A stretch of DNA of 64,000 bases from Trichomonas vaginalis G3 (GCF_026262505.1 NC_067207.1:1806252-1870251); one strand, 5' to 3'; numbered from the stretch's first letter, positions 50,697 to 60,626 are shown. A program made the numbers and translations. The notes: generated by a model from the letters alone, not told the origin.

Positions 50697-51149
50697 ATGA
50701 TTTCTCTTCGTCCAGGGTGGGAACTCCGAGAATGCCAAGATTATCCAGGTTTGTGTTATTACTATAATAAAGATACCAAATTTAGCACTTGGCATCATCC
50801 TCCTAATGAAGGGAAATCCTATTTTCTTCAACACATTATTATCAAGTTTAAAGAATCTGTAAATACAGTAGATCGGGAAGGGAAAGAAATTACGCGTACA
50901 GCAGATGAAGCTATGACATTAGCACAAGTAATTCATAAGCAACTATTGGAAAACACTTCAAAATTCGAAGAATTAGCAGAGAGATATTCGGATATATATG
51001 ATAAAAGAACAAATTCTAATTTAGGATGGTTACTTCGTGCAAATTTATTACCCGAATTCAGAAATAAAGTTTGCGCTCTACAAATAAACGAAATAATGCC
51101 ACCAGTTAAAAGCAAAATGGGAGTCCACATATTTAAACGATTAGGGTAA
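50697..51149 (+). CDS. WW-domain parvulin peptidyl-prolyl isomerase (Pin1-like)
   Basis: 150 residues, the size of Pin1. The WW domain (about 6-36) keeps both Trp residues (GWEL at 8, STWHHPP at 32) and the YYYN core. The parvulin domain (about 40-150) starts at LQHIIIKF with the conserved His, contains ITRTADEA as in Pin1, and ends GVHIFKRLG. The Pin1 catalytic Cys position (SDC) is Ile here (SDIYDKRTNSNLG), and the Arg pair that binds phosphate in Pin1 is not visible in its loop. It should isomerise prolyl bonds, but phospho-Ser/Thr-Pro specificity is uncertain. Confidence 0.88.
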   Translation: MISLRPGWELRECQDYPGLCYYYNKDTKFSTWHHPPNEGKSYFLQHIIIKFKESVNTVDREGKEITRTADEAMTLAQVIHKQLLENTSKFEELAERYSDIYDKRTNSNLGWLLRANLLPEFRNKVCALQINEIMPPVKSKMGVHIFKRLG

Positions 51150-51645
51150 TCTTTGTTTTTATATTTGATTATTTACTTAGCTTTAACTGAACATCCAGTG
51201 CAGATTATTAAATTTTATGCAAAATAATTAATGTTATAGCTTCAACAAATGATGATTCTTTCTATTAACAATTTTTCAGTATTATTTTCAAAATTTGTAT
51301 CTTATAGATTAAAGAGTACCTTTATTTGCGGATGTGAAACGCATATTTCTTCATTCTTATCATATATTTTTCTTTTTATAAAGAATTTTATTTTTTATTT
51401 AGAATCATGTATTCGGGTTAAGTTTTTAAAGAATTTGATGGATTCTTTTAAAATCAACAATATCAGTATCCATCAATGGACTTCAAGAATTGAATGTCAA
51501 AATGTAATTGAAAATAATAAGACTAGCAAATCTTCAATCATCTTATATGTCTGCAAATTGATGAAATAAGATAAATTACGCAAATTAACTAATTTTAATA
51601 TTAAACAATAAACAATTAAATTCTAAGATAAACAAACAGATAATC
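51150..51645. other. Convergent intergenic region
   Basis: AT-rich spacer. A 106-codon open frame (51249-51569) has no family features and poor composition; I do not call it. Confidence 0.6.
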
Positions 51646-52053
51646 TTACCACTTAAAGAGATCAGTAGATTTTGAAGTATAAACATGTTCTTTCAATGCT
51701 TTAACAGTAATTTCAGCAGCATCGAATGAAGAGAAAGGTTGGAATACTATTGGTTGCTTCTTTTGTGGCTTTTGGGTAATAGGGCTTCGTTGGTTAAATG
51801 ACTTAATTTCATTTATTATTGGAAATACATTTTGTATCTCTGGAGTGGAGTATGATCGGCCTATTGGCTCTTTTCGTTTCTTGTCCATCCATGTATCCAT
51901 ACCCTCAAGCGGTAAAACGTTCTCGCCTTGGTTTGTGTCTTCGAAGAATGAAGGATAACTTAGCTCCATGGATGTTGGCAATGCTTCGTTGGGAGCGGCT
52001 ATTGGTGATGAGATCGCATCGAAGTCAAAGTAAAAGTCATCGTCGTTAATCAT
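51646..52053 (-). CDS. Small acidic protein of unknown function
   Basis: 135 residues from the ATG at 52053 (MINDDDFYFDFDA). The frame is open to a TTG 39 bases upstream, but a near-perfect initiator lies between them, so the ATG is preferred. The first ~60 residues are acidic with aromatic residues; the middle has KKRKEPIGRSYSTPEI (basic patch followed by possible Ser-Pro/Thr-Pro phospho-sites); it ends in TDLFKW. There is no TM, signal or recognised domain. The acidic-aromatic N-terminus would fit an activation or interaction segment; this is a guess. Confidence 0.65.
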   Translation of the reverse strand: MINDDDFYFDFDAISSPIAAPNEALPTSMELSYPSFFEDTNQGENVLPLEGMDTWMDKKRKEPIGRSYSTPEIQNVFPIINEIKSFNQRSPITQKPQKKQPIVFQPFSSFDAAEITVKALKEHVYTSKSTDLFKW

Positions 52054-52623
52054 CCCCGATGTAAAATGAAATGATTTATTTTTTTGGCGCAATTTAGACG
52101 CCGCATTATTTTTATATTTTGAATAGTTTACATCGAAAATGCGGGAAGATAATCGTCCTCATCTCACTTTGAGCGCACTTCTCGATTGAATGGAAATTCA
52201 GACGTTTTTGAGATGATTTTGTACGTTAAAAAGCTGATGGTTAACTCAACAAGTATCGCTAACTGATCCTTGAAATGCAATTGATATTTTTTCATTTGCC
52301 ATTTCAAGGTTATCTCATATGAATAATCATCATGCACTACATGTCTATCAATAATGAATGAACCTTTCTGTGATCGTACGATTAAATATTTTCATCTCAT
52401 AAAACTTGGCATATATCGATGATTACTACAGACCATATTCCTTTAATAGCCTAGTCAATAATATTCTTACAGATGGAACTCAAACAAATTCAGTTCCATT
52501 TCGATTTAAAAATAAATTGACTTATATGAACCTTTAAAATCCAAAACCAAAAAGGAACTAAGACTAATTGTTAAATAATAAATATAAAATCAAATTTTTA
52601 TTTGTTCAGAAAATAAAAAAAAA
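52054..52623. other. Intergenic region
   Basis: Spacer between the small acidic gene and the 3' end of the UBR4-like gene; apart from the initiator, nothing identifiable. Confidence 0.6.
52063..52074 (-). promoter_or_regulatory. Initiator of the small acidic protein gene
   Basis: On the minus strand TCATTTCATTTT, two overlapping TCATTT cores, lies 9 bases before the ATG at 52053. It is the best initiator match in the window and decides the start. Confidence 0.6.
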
Positions 52624-55600
52624 TTATAATGTTGTCAACCAAGTATTTGGATTTTCTACTTCCATATTTGCGAAAATCAAAGCAGTATTGATATCCTCAA
52701 TCTGCAAGAATTCATCCTGAACTTTATCAGCCAAATCTTGCCATTCGCTCAGCACTTCATTGAAATTATTGTTGATTCTTTCAATGAAATCATTAATCCA
52801 TTTATCATCAGGATTTCCTTCAATGAAAACATTCTCTGTTGGTTTTCTTCCTGTCTCCTTCTTAATCATTTCATTTGCTTCGTTTAGTATTAAGAAGTAA
52901 ATGACAGTTGATTTGATCTTTCCAAATCTTTCACTCTCAGGAACATCTTTGACCAAATTTGACAAAAGATCTTTCAAAATTTTTTCTCTGAAATGTCGCC
53001 ACTCTTCAATTGTCATCAGCAATAAACAGTCTACAGCATCTTGTTTGGTTAAACTGTTTGTTGAGTTCAGTTTGGAAATGATTTGGCGCTTTGAACTCTC
53101 AATTAACGAATAATAACCGTAAAACAAAAGTGGCAAAACTTTGATATCATTTACCAAAGAACCACCTCCCATCTTGAAATTGATGGACTTTCCTTGCGAA
53201 ACGATCTCAAGATGGTAGTTGATATCGCTGGTGATATTCCTTGCCGATCTGTAGAACTTATTGATCTTGTTGGCATAGTTGGAAATCACTTCATTTGGAG
53301 AAGGAATTGGATAAATACAATTGCATGGAGATTCGACATTTCTGACACTTGCGGATTGCCATTCATTCATTCTTTGTGTTGGGGTTTTGAGTTCTGAGTA
53401 GTGGCATTTCTGGTGGACGAAAACGAAATGTGTCGCCAAATTGGATTCCTTCGAGAAGTAACCGTAAATTCCTAAAGGTTCATCTAGCAAAAAGTCAAAA
53501 CCGTCTTTGCAAATGCAACAAGAAATTTGGTCTTCTTCATCTCCAAGCATTGAAAGGAGGTTCTGGAGCTGACTGTTATTAGACATCATCTGTTCATTTT
53601 GCTTGAGAAGCTTTTCTCTTTCTTCGTTCGACTTCTGTTTGATTAAATTCTTTTCTTCTTCAATCAATGAATTTAATTTTTCAGAAATCGGTGTTAAATT
53701 CAAGTTCTTCACGATTTGTTCCGCGATTTCACCAATATCAGTTGTAGATGCGACATTTCTCAACTGCAAAATCAATTTCAAAAACTTAAAATCATCTTTC
53801 TGCAAGTGCTGTTGCAAGATGTCAGAAAATGCCATTCCTGACAAAGTTTTGAGAGCTGCAGGAAGAGTTTCTTTTGTAACTGATTTCTCCCATTGTTTTG
53901 ATTTCGGACCCTCGTTTAAGTCAAAGTTTTCTTCGACGTAATTTATTGCATCTGTTAGGAAATGGCCAATCGAACCCTTCAAATTGTTTTCGTCGTCATT
54001 ATTTGGAAGAGAATTCACGAATTCACTGAAACTGTTCAATAAATAAATATTTGAACAATTCGTGTAGAAATTGAATTTCTCTGTCGAATTCTTTGGTCTC
54101 AGGCCGCCAATAAAGAACTCCATAACTGTTTTCATCAGTGATTTCCTTCTGCAGGCAAAATGAGGTAATAATGACAATAAATTGGATTGAAGCTGCACAG
54201 AATTTTTGACAATATCGAGTTGTAAAGCTTTCAAAATAAATTCAATGTGGCTGTCAATTTTATCGTCATCATTCAATTTGGAATGATCGAAATTAACCAG
54301 AAGATTTGCGAGACCAAGTACAGGAATCATTTTTTCTGCGACTTTGTCATTTAATTTTTCACTTTTTTCTGTTAATTTCTTCAAAGAATCCAACAGTTTA
54401 TCAATAACATTGAATTCTAAGATCTTCTTTTCATTCTCTTGGATTTGGCAAAAAGCAGTTAATACATTGCAAGCAATTGTTGGAGAAATTTCAATGGAAT
54501 CGATGAAAGGAACAAATAAATCGTCACTTTTTGCTAAAATCCTTGAAAATCCAAATTTCTGAATTTGATCGTCTGTCACTTCACTTCCCTGATTATTTCT
54601 GAATGATGTAATCATTGGTTCTTGTGCTTCACCATCCAAACCTTGTAATCTGAATATCACAAGCATTGGTTTGTTTTGAGATCTCGGTTCCCAAACGTTT
54701 ATATAAACATCTTCGACATTCAAATCCAAAGAAATGATATTTCCATTCACCAACAATTCCATGGAATGCGGGTCTTGCATCAAGTCCGGCATGTTCAAAT
54801 CTGCGCAAATCTTCTTTTTGACGTCAACCATTTTCGGACCAATTGTGTAATTAGAGAAAGGATTTGAAGAAATTCTTCCAGGAATATATATTTCTTGTGT
54901 CCTAATTTTTTGTAAAACAATTTGGAATTCTTTCGCTTTGTGCTTGGGGAATAAAAGCTCATTCATCTCTTTGATGATCATTTTCTGGGATTTCTTCATC
55001 TGTGATAAACATTCAGCACATGATTTCACAATCAAACTTGCTGACTTTTCACTGATTTTTGTGAATTTTTCCTCTTCATTTATCATAAATTTGCAACTTA
55101 ATATTTTAAGAATTGCTGATTTTATGATTTCTGAAGAATCTTCTAAATATTTAGATCTCTGCAAAATGAGAGATTTGAGAATGAAATACGATTTTGCGAG
55201 TTTTTCAATTAAATAAGATTTCTTTTCGCAAATAAATAACAAATCAACATCATTAGTTATAAATGGTTTAATGATGTTTGTTATTAATTTAATGTTGTAG
55301 CCAACAGAAAGATCCATTGACAAATAGTTTTCTTCTCTATATGTTTGCTCTGTTTCTTTAAGTAATTTGTCAATTAAATTATCAATAATTTTCGAATTTA
55401 TTGAATGATTATGTGTTTTTTGAGAAAATTCATTCAATTTCGACAATAAATCCAAACATTGGTCGTTCTCTTTCTTCTTTAAGTTCTGGATATTCAAAAA
55501 TGACTGGTTGATGAAATCAAAAACTTTGTTGAAGTATTTGTCAGAAATTGTTGAAATGTCAAATAAAAGATTTGACACATCACTTCTGACTTGTGAATTG

Positions 55601-58437
55601 TAACTAAACAATAAACTTCTGATCAAATCTTCAGAGAAATTGTCAAAAATGTCAATGGTTTGCAATTTCATGTTTGAAAGAGTATTCAAAATATTGAATT
55701 TCAAATAATCGTCACGATTTCTTAACAACAGATTTGATTTCAACAAAGCACGAGATAAAGGTTGAACAACTATGGATACAAGTGCTGGATTTTTATCAAC
55801 ATGTTTCATTGTTTCAATCAGAACATTTGAAACCGCTTTGTATCTTCTTAATTTAAATTTATCATCAATTTCCAAAATTTGGAAAAGTAAATTGGCCAGG
55901 TGAGGTGATGGATTTGGCAGACTATCCAAAAACAATTGGATAATTTTATCTGTCAAATTCTCATTGAGTTTACAAAATGACAGAAGTGAACTGATCGCAG
56001 AACTTGAGAATTGTTCCACATCGCAGAAAGAAATCAAGAATTTCATGGCGTCGGAAACATCTGTTGTTGAAATCTCAGCGAACTTTCCGATGACAGACAA
56101 ACCATTTGTAATATACATATGCTTGCAGTTGTAGCACATGTTTTCTGGGCATTCGCAATTGCATGAATTTGTCAAACCGACGTATTTTGAGACACTTTGT
56201 CTGATTGCTGATACGTGTTGCACGAATTCAGTCAATTCTTGGAAGGATCGCTTGCATTTCTCATTGTAGATGACTTTGAGTTCCGATGTCCTTTGGTTCA
56301 CTGAGATTTCGTTTGTAGGACTCAACAAAAACTCAATTTTTCCTTTGTATTCTTGTAAAGTATTCAATGTATTGTGAACTTTTGACATCAAATTGTCAAT
56401 CATCTCCAAACTCTGTTCCATATCTTCATCAGAGTTTATTCTCGTGTGTGAGAATGTTTTGACACAATTCATTTGAATTGAATACTCCAAAAAGTTTGAA
56501 TTTCCACAAGAAGTGCAAATTAATCTGTTTGGATGGACAACATCAATTTCTCTGCATTTTCTGCAGTGAAATGCGTTTTCTGGACAGTTCGGACATCTTC
56601 CTGTTCTCTGGTCTACTTCACTGTGACATGCCGGACAATAAATAATATGTGTTTGTTCTTCTTTTATATCACAAAAATGGAATTTTACGCATGTCGCAGT
56701 TACAGGAAGAGTCAAATCCAATTTTGATGCTCTTTCGTTTTTGTTTAACTTCATTTCCGAAATAAATCTCCACTCTTTGATCTCAAGAAGTTGATTGTTG
56801 TCCAATATCTTTTCCAAACAAACAAAAATTTTGACTGTTTGAGGGAATTTTTCCGGTTTTTTGATGTTGTAACTCAAAATGAAACTGGAAATGATCAAAG
56901 GATGTTTCAGCTTCATTAATACATCTTCGTGCGTGTATTTGTACCCGTCAACAATATCTTTAGAGTTCCTTAGTGTTGGCAATCTCTCCGGGTTGTTACA
57001 AACAGCACATGGTTGTTCATCCAAATAAGAACTCGAAATGTCAATGAATTTTTGGAGTTCTGAATAGATATATATGTTCGGATGAAGCTTAAGAAGGTCG
57101 TATTCGGTTCTCAATGACACTAAAAGTGAATTGATCAGGTCTTTCGGATCAGAAATCAATTTAATTAATTCTGTAACTAAAGAAAAGAAAATTTCGGATT
57201 GAGATCCATGATTTGAAGCGTCTTTGAAGTGTTTAGCGATGATGGAAGCTGATACATCGGGTTGAATAAGAAGTAAATCCTTCATTTGCTTGCGAACACT
57301 TTGAATTCCTGTTGTAAAGAATAATTTTGAAACTAATTCGATGTTTTTGACCTTTGCATGGCCTAAACATAACAAAGATACCACGGCAACAATGAATTGA
57401 TCATCGTAGTCGCTCATTAATATGTCTTCCAACGCGTTTTGGAGTTTGGTATTTTCTGATAAAAAGTCTTCCCAGACTTCTGGATGTTCTTGAGCAATTT
57501 TCTCGATTTCAAGGAGATCTTGGGATAATTCAAGAGCGATCTTGTAGTTTATTGGCTTCTTGAAACAATTTGTTGTATCAGAATGAGAAATTAACTTGTT
57601 TGAAAGAGTTTGGTAACGAATTTGATCTTTGTATTTGTATGCTTCGATGGAATTGTCCTTGAAAAGGTGAATTAAGAGCTGTGTGGCTTGATCTAAAATT
57701 GGACTATCATAGCAAAGCGTTTGGATCGAAATTTTCATGTCATCAAGACATATTTGTGGGAATGCATGTTTAACTGTGCGTAAAAGGAGTCTGACAACTG
57801 CTGATTTAAGTATTAATGAAATATTTTTGAAAATATTATGTTTTTCGTAGAATTCAATGGGTAAAGGAGAAAGGAATAATAACAAATTTTGATTTGGAAA
57901 ACTGTTTAACTTAATCTTTGTACTGATTTCGATTTGAGAGTTGAAAATCGCGAGTAACTGTTGATAGACTTGATCATTAATGATTTCAGCGATCTTAACA
58001 TTGTTATTCTGTAATAATCTTGCTGCTAAAACAATTACAGCTGATGTAAATTCAGCTGCAAAATTTATTTTCAAATCAACAGATTTGATAAAATCAAAGA
58101 TTGATGTGAAAATGTATTTCATTTTTGCTTCTTCTAGTTCTTCATCATCAGATACTTTTCTGCTGACAAGTGAATAAATTAAATATAACCATTTAAACGA
58201 TTGTAAGGGATTTAATTGCTCTGGATCTTTAGATCTTTCTAGATTTAATGGTGATAAGTCAACAATATCTCTAATAGATACATATGTGTAAGTCGGATTA
58301 ATTCCTTTTGCTGAATTTAGCCAATTTCCCATTGTATAGAAAACAACATTCTTATTCTCATTGATTTCATTAATAATAACCTCAATAGGAGGTGTTCCAC
58401 TGGATGGATCATGAGTTAAAGCTAAAAATCTTTCCAT
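52624..58437 (-). CDS. UBR4: UBR4/BIG-family E3 ubiquitin ligase, short form
   Basis: 1937 residues, mostly helical repeats. Around residues 600-650 a Cys-rich block (CPACHSEVDQRTGRCPNCPENAF, then CRKC and CTSCGNSNFLEY) follows the UBR4/BIG/POE pattern CPRC...CGNCGEN...CHKC...CNACG closely. Near 1637 CCICKDGFDF...LGIYGYF, then HFVFVHQKCH and EWQSASVRN match the UBR4 C-terminal hemi-RING region that carries ligase activity. UBR4 proteins of animals and plants have about 5000 residues; here the large N-terminal part is missing, and I see no UBR box (N-degron pocket). It may act with another subunit, or recognise substrates by the helical scaffold. The start is at 58437, only ~130 bp from the Maverick edge. 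Confidence 0.85.
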   Translation of the reverse strand: MERFLALTHDPSSGTPPIEVIINEINENKNVVFYTMGNWLNSAKGINPTYTYVSIRDIVDLSPLNLERSKDPEQLNPLQSFKWLYLIYSLVSRKVSDDEELEEAKMKYIFTSIFDFIKSVDLKINFAAEFTSAVIVLAARLLQNNNVKIAEIINDQVYQQLLAIFNSQIEISTKIKLNSFPNQNLLLFLSPLPIEFYEKHNIFKNISLILKSAVVRLLLRTVKHAFPQICLDDMKISIQTLCYDSPILDQATQLLIHLFKDNSIEAYKYKDQIRYQTLSNKLISHSDTTNCFKKPINYKIALELSQDLLEIEKIAQEHPEVWEDFLSENTKLQNALEDILMSDYDDQFIVAVVSLLCLGHAKVKNIELVSKLFFTTGIQSVRKQMKDLLLIQPDVSASIIAKHFKDASNHGSQSEIFFSLVTELIKLISDPKDLINSLLVSLRTEYDLLKLHPNIYIYSELQKFIDISSSYLDEQPCAVCNNPERLPTLRNSKDIVDGYKYTHEDVLMKLKHPLIISSFILSYNIKKPEKFPQTVKIFVCLEKILDNNQLLEIKEWRFISEMKLNKNERASKLDLTLPVTATCVKFHFCDIKEEQTHIIYCPACHSEVDQRTGRCPNCPENAFHCRKCREIDVVHPNRLICTSCGNSNFLEYSIQMNCVKTFSHTRINSDEDMEQSLEMIDNLMSKVHNTLNTLQEYKGKIEFLLSPTNEISVNQRTSELKVIYNEKCKRSFQELTEFVQHVSAIRQSVSKYVGLTNSCNCECPENMCYNCKHMYITNGLSVIGKFAEISTTDVSDAMKFLISFCDVEQFSSSAISSLLSFCKLNENLTDKIIQLFLDSLPNPSPHLANLLFQILEIDDKFKLRRYKAVSNVLIETMKHVDKNPALVSIVVQPLSRALLKSNLLLRNRDDYLKFNILNTLSNMKLQTIDIFDNFSEDLIRSLLFSYNSQVRSDVSNLLFDISTISDKYFNKVFDFINQSFLNIQNLKKKENDQCLDLLSKLNEFSQKTHNHSINSKIIDNLIDKLLKETEQTYREENYLSMDLSVGYNIKLITNIIKPFITNDVDLLFICEKKSYLIEKLAKSYFILKSLILQRSKYLEDSSEIIKSAILKILSCKFMINEEEKFTKISEKSASLIVKSCAECLSQMKKSQKMIIKEMNELLFPKHKAKEFQIVLQKIRTQEIYIPGRISSNPFSNYTIGPKMVDVKKKICADLNMPDLMQDPHSMELLVNGNIISLDLNVEDVYINVWEPRSQNKPMLVIFRLQGLDGEAQEPMITSFRNNQGSEVTDDQIQKFGFSRILAKSDDLFVPFIDSIEISPTIACNVLTAFCQIQENEKKILEFNVIDKLLDSLKKLTEKSEKLNDKVAEKMIPVLGLANLLVNFDHSKLNDDDKIDSHIEFILKALQLDIVKNSVQLQSNLLSLLPHFACRRKSLMKTVMEFFIGGLRPKNSTEKFNFYTNCSNIYLLNSFSEFVNSLPNNDDENNLKGSIGHFLTDAINYVEENFDLNEGPKSKQWEKSVTKETLPAALKTLSGMAFSDILQQHLQKDDFKFLKLILQLRNVASTTDIGEIAEQIVKNLNLTPISEKLNSLIEEEKNLIKQKSNEEREKLLKQNEQMMSNNSQLQNLLSMLGDEEDQISCCICKDGFDFLLDEPLGIYGYFSKESNLATHFVFVHQKCHYSELKTPTQRMNEWQSASVRNVESPCNCIYPIPSPNEVISNYANKINKFYRSARNITSDINYHLEIVSQGKSINFKMGGGSLVNDIKVLPLLFYGYYSLIESSKRQIISKLNSTNSLTKQDAVDCLLLMTIEEWRHFREKILKDLLSNLVKDVPESERFGKIKSTVIYFLILNEANEMIKKETGRKPTENVFIEGNPDDKWINDFIERINNNFNEVLSEWQDLADKVQDEFLQIEDINTALIFANMEVENPNTWLTTL

Positions 58438-58535
58438 TCTTTTATTATTTTTTTGACATGTATAAAAAATTTTCCTTCCTCAGTTTTGGAAAAAAAAATC
58501 TTTTGAATAGAAAATAATAATAAATAATTATCAAC

Positions 58536-58567
<32 letters not shown>
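58438..58567. other. UBR4-like 5' region ending in a 31-base A run
   Basis: Short AT-rich leader region of the UBR4-like gene. From 58537 to 58567 the sequence is pure A (T on the gene's strand), immediately before the GC-rich Maverick end. Confidence 0.7.
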
Positions 58568-58569
<2 letters not shown>

Positions 58570-58574
58570 TAGTG

Positions 58575-58605
58575 GGGCTTCCAGGCACTTCGTGCCTTCT
58601 AGCCC
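58575..58605. repeat. Terminal hairpin of the Maverick
   Basis: Stem gggct (58575-58579)/agccc (58601-58605) encloses a second stem aggcac (58583-58588)/gtgcct (58592-58597) with loop ttc. A strong GC-rich foldback at the border with host DNA. Confidence 0.7.
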
Positions 58606-58610
58606 TGAGG

Positions 58611-59640
58611 ATGTTTTGTCAAGACTTCTTCATCGTAAATGTTTTGTCAAGACTTCTTCGTAAATGTTTTGTCAAGACTTCTTCATCGTAAATGTTTTGT
58701 CAAGACTTCTTCGTAAATGTTTTGTCAAGACTTCTTCATCGTAAATGTTTTGTCAAGACTTCTTCGTAATGAGCGTAAATGACCCAAAAATAATGTTTAT
58801 GTTAGAATGTTAGATCTAACACGTTTTCTAACATGTTTTCTAACATCGTAGAAAACTCATGATTTCATCGTAAATGTTTTGTCAAGACTTCTTCATCGTA
58901 AATGTTTTGTCAAGACTTCTTCGTAAATGTTTTGTCAAGACTTCTTCGTAAATGTTTTGTCAAGACTTCTTCGTAATGAGCGTAAATGACCCAAAAATAA
59001 TGTTTATGTTAGAATGTTAGATCTAACACGTTTTCTAACATGTTTTCTAACATCGTAGAAAACTCATGATTTCATCGTAAATGTTTTGTCAAGACTTCAT
59101 CGTAAATGTTTTGTCAAGACTTCTTCGTAAATGTTTTGTCAAACATGAACGTAAATGTTTTGTCAAGACTTCTTCGTAAATGTTTTGTCAAACATGAACG
59201 TAAATGTTTTGTCAAGACTTCTTCGTAATGAGCGTAAATGACCCAAAAATAATGTTTATGTTAGAATGTTAGATCTAACACGTTTTCTAACATGTTTTCT
59301 AACATCGTAGAAAACTCATGATTTCTTCGTAAATGTTTTGTCGAAACTTCTTCATCGTATATGTTTTGTCAAGACTTCTTCGTAATGAGCGTAAAGGACC
59401 CAAAAATATAATTTAGGGTAGAAGGTTAGATCTAACATTCTAACATAAACATTATTTTTTGGTGTAAATTTCATGATTTTCAAGAGTTTTCTACGATGTT
59501 AGAAAACATGTTAGAAAACATGTTAGATCTAACATTCTAACATAAAATATATTTTTGGTGTAAATTTCATGAAAATTCAAGAGGGTAGAAAACTCATGAT
59601 TTCATCGTAAATGTTTTGTCACTTTTCTGTCACTTTTCGG
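58611..59640. repeat. Higher-order repeat array in the Maverick terminal region
   Basis: The core ATGTTTTGTC occurs 19 times, mostly as cgtaaatgttttgtcaagac plus ttctt or ttcttcat (about 24-27 bp spacing). Interspersed are three nearly identical 95-bp units starting gagcgtaaatgaccc (58771, 58978, 59230), each containing the palindrome GTTAGATCTAAC. From about 59395 to 59575 the same unit appears inverted and diverged (gatgttagaaaacatgttag). This fits a terminal inverted repeat with internal tandem growth. Confidence 0.9.
59619..59637 (+). promoter_or_regulatory. Double initiator-like TCACTTTT before the methyltransferase
   Basis: TCACTTTT at 59619-59626 and again at 59630-59637, 32-50 bases before the ATG at 59669. 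Same core as the AP-3 delta initiator. Confidence 0.4.
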
Positions 59641-59668
59641 GTAAAAACATTTTTATTATTATATATAA

Positions 59669-60487
59669 ATGAATTTTACAAAACCACCGTTACCGTTCTT
59701 TGGAAATAAGAGTAGATGTAAAGATATTCTATTGAGAGAACTTAAGAAACTACCGAATGGTCTAACATTTGTAGATTTGTTCGGTGGAAGTTTCTATATA
59801 TCTCATTTGTGCCATACTGTATTTCCTGACTCAAAGATTATATGCAATGACTTCGACAACTATATGAACCGTCTCAAACATATACCAGACACAAACAAAA
59901 TATTGAAAGAGTTAAAAGAAAAGATACCTATAGGTAAGATGGAACGTATACCATTAGATAAGAAAAATACTGTCAGAGAGGTTTTGAAAAAAGCAGAGTA
60001 TATTGACTGGGATAGTATATCTGCTAGACTATTATATAGTGGTGCTATAAGAGTTCATGACATTGAAACACTTATGTCAAAAGTTTTATATCTTAACTAT
60101 ACAAATGTTTTCAAAGAGGACATAGATAAATATATTGAGGGTATAGAGTTTGTGAGATGTCATTGGACAGATTTGTATGAAAAATATAAAGACAAGGAAA
60201 ATGTTTTCTTTATAGTGGACCCGCCGTTCTATAACACATGGGATTTTCAATACCAAGTAGACTGGACTTTGAGAGACTCTTTAGAAACTTTAGACGTTTT
60301 ACATAACCATCCATGCTTTTACTTTACATCCGATAAAAGTGGTTTGGAAAGTGTCATGAGATGGTTAGAGGACATACATGACTATGATTTTAGATACGAT
60401 AAGATAGAATATGAGAGAGGTCCTATAAACTGGAGAAAGTGTCATAACAAAGAAATTTTATTGGTAAGTAAATGTGGTTTGAAATAG
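59669..60487 (+). CDS. N6-adenine DNA methyltransferase, D12/Dam class (Maverick)
   Basis: 272 residues. N-terminal PFFGNKSRCKDILL and the AdoMet motif FVDLFGGSF (motif I of D12 enzymes, FxGxG-like) are followed by a helical recognition region and the catalytic motif DPPF (FFIVDPPFYNTWDF). It should methylate adenine N6 in DNA, with a target sequence that cannot be read from the protein. Trichomonad DNA is known to contain N6-methyladenine, and such genes have been linked to Mavericks there. First gene inside the element; its end overlaps the start of the next small ORF by 16 bases. Confidence 0.9.
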   Translation: MNFTKPPLPFFGNKSRCKDILLRELKKLPNGLTFVDLFGGSFYISHLCHTVFPDSKIICNDFDNYMNRLKHIPDTNKILKELKEKIPIGKMERIPLDKKNTVREVLKKAEYIDWDSISARLLYSGAIRVHDIETLMSKVLYLNYTNVFKEDIDKYIEGIEFVRCHWTDLYEKYKDKENVFFIVDPPFYNTWDFQYQVDWTLRDSLETLDVLHNHPCFYFTSDKSGLESVMRWLEDIHDYDFRYDKIEYERGPINWRKCHNKEILLVSKCGLK

Positions 60488-60603
60488 GACTACTTGTTTT
60501 AGGCTTTTTCCATTGTGTCATTTATTTATTTGACGTGGCAGAAAAGTACAGAGAATATGAAGATGAACCAATGCCTGCAAATGTTCAGTATATGTACTCG
60601 TAA
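60472..60603 (+). CDS. Small single-TM protein (43 aa, Maverick)
   Basis: ATG at 60472 in a different frame, overlapping the methyltransferase end. It encodes MWFEIGLLVLGFFHCVIYLF, a clear membrane helix, then a charged tail (KYREYEDEPMPA) ending MYS. The position between two genes, lack of other coding sequence in 60488-60626 and clean hydrophobic/charged pattern support a real gene. Role unknown; small membrane proteins are common in related viruses. Confidence 0.55.
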   Translation: MWFEIGLLVLGFFHCVIYLFDVAEKYREYEDEPMPANVQYMYS

Positions 60604-60626
60604 GAGATATTTTTATCTAATATTAA

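Noticed and set aside
51249-51569. 106-codon ORF between the parvulin and the small acidic gene
   Set aside because: AT-driven composition (Phe, Ile, Ser, Lys), no domain and no convincing initiator.
58611-59380. Possible CRISPR array
   Set aside because: Repeats are nearly contiguous with no unique spacers, the setting is a eukaryotic Maverick end, and no cas genes are present.
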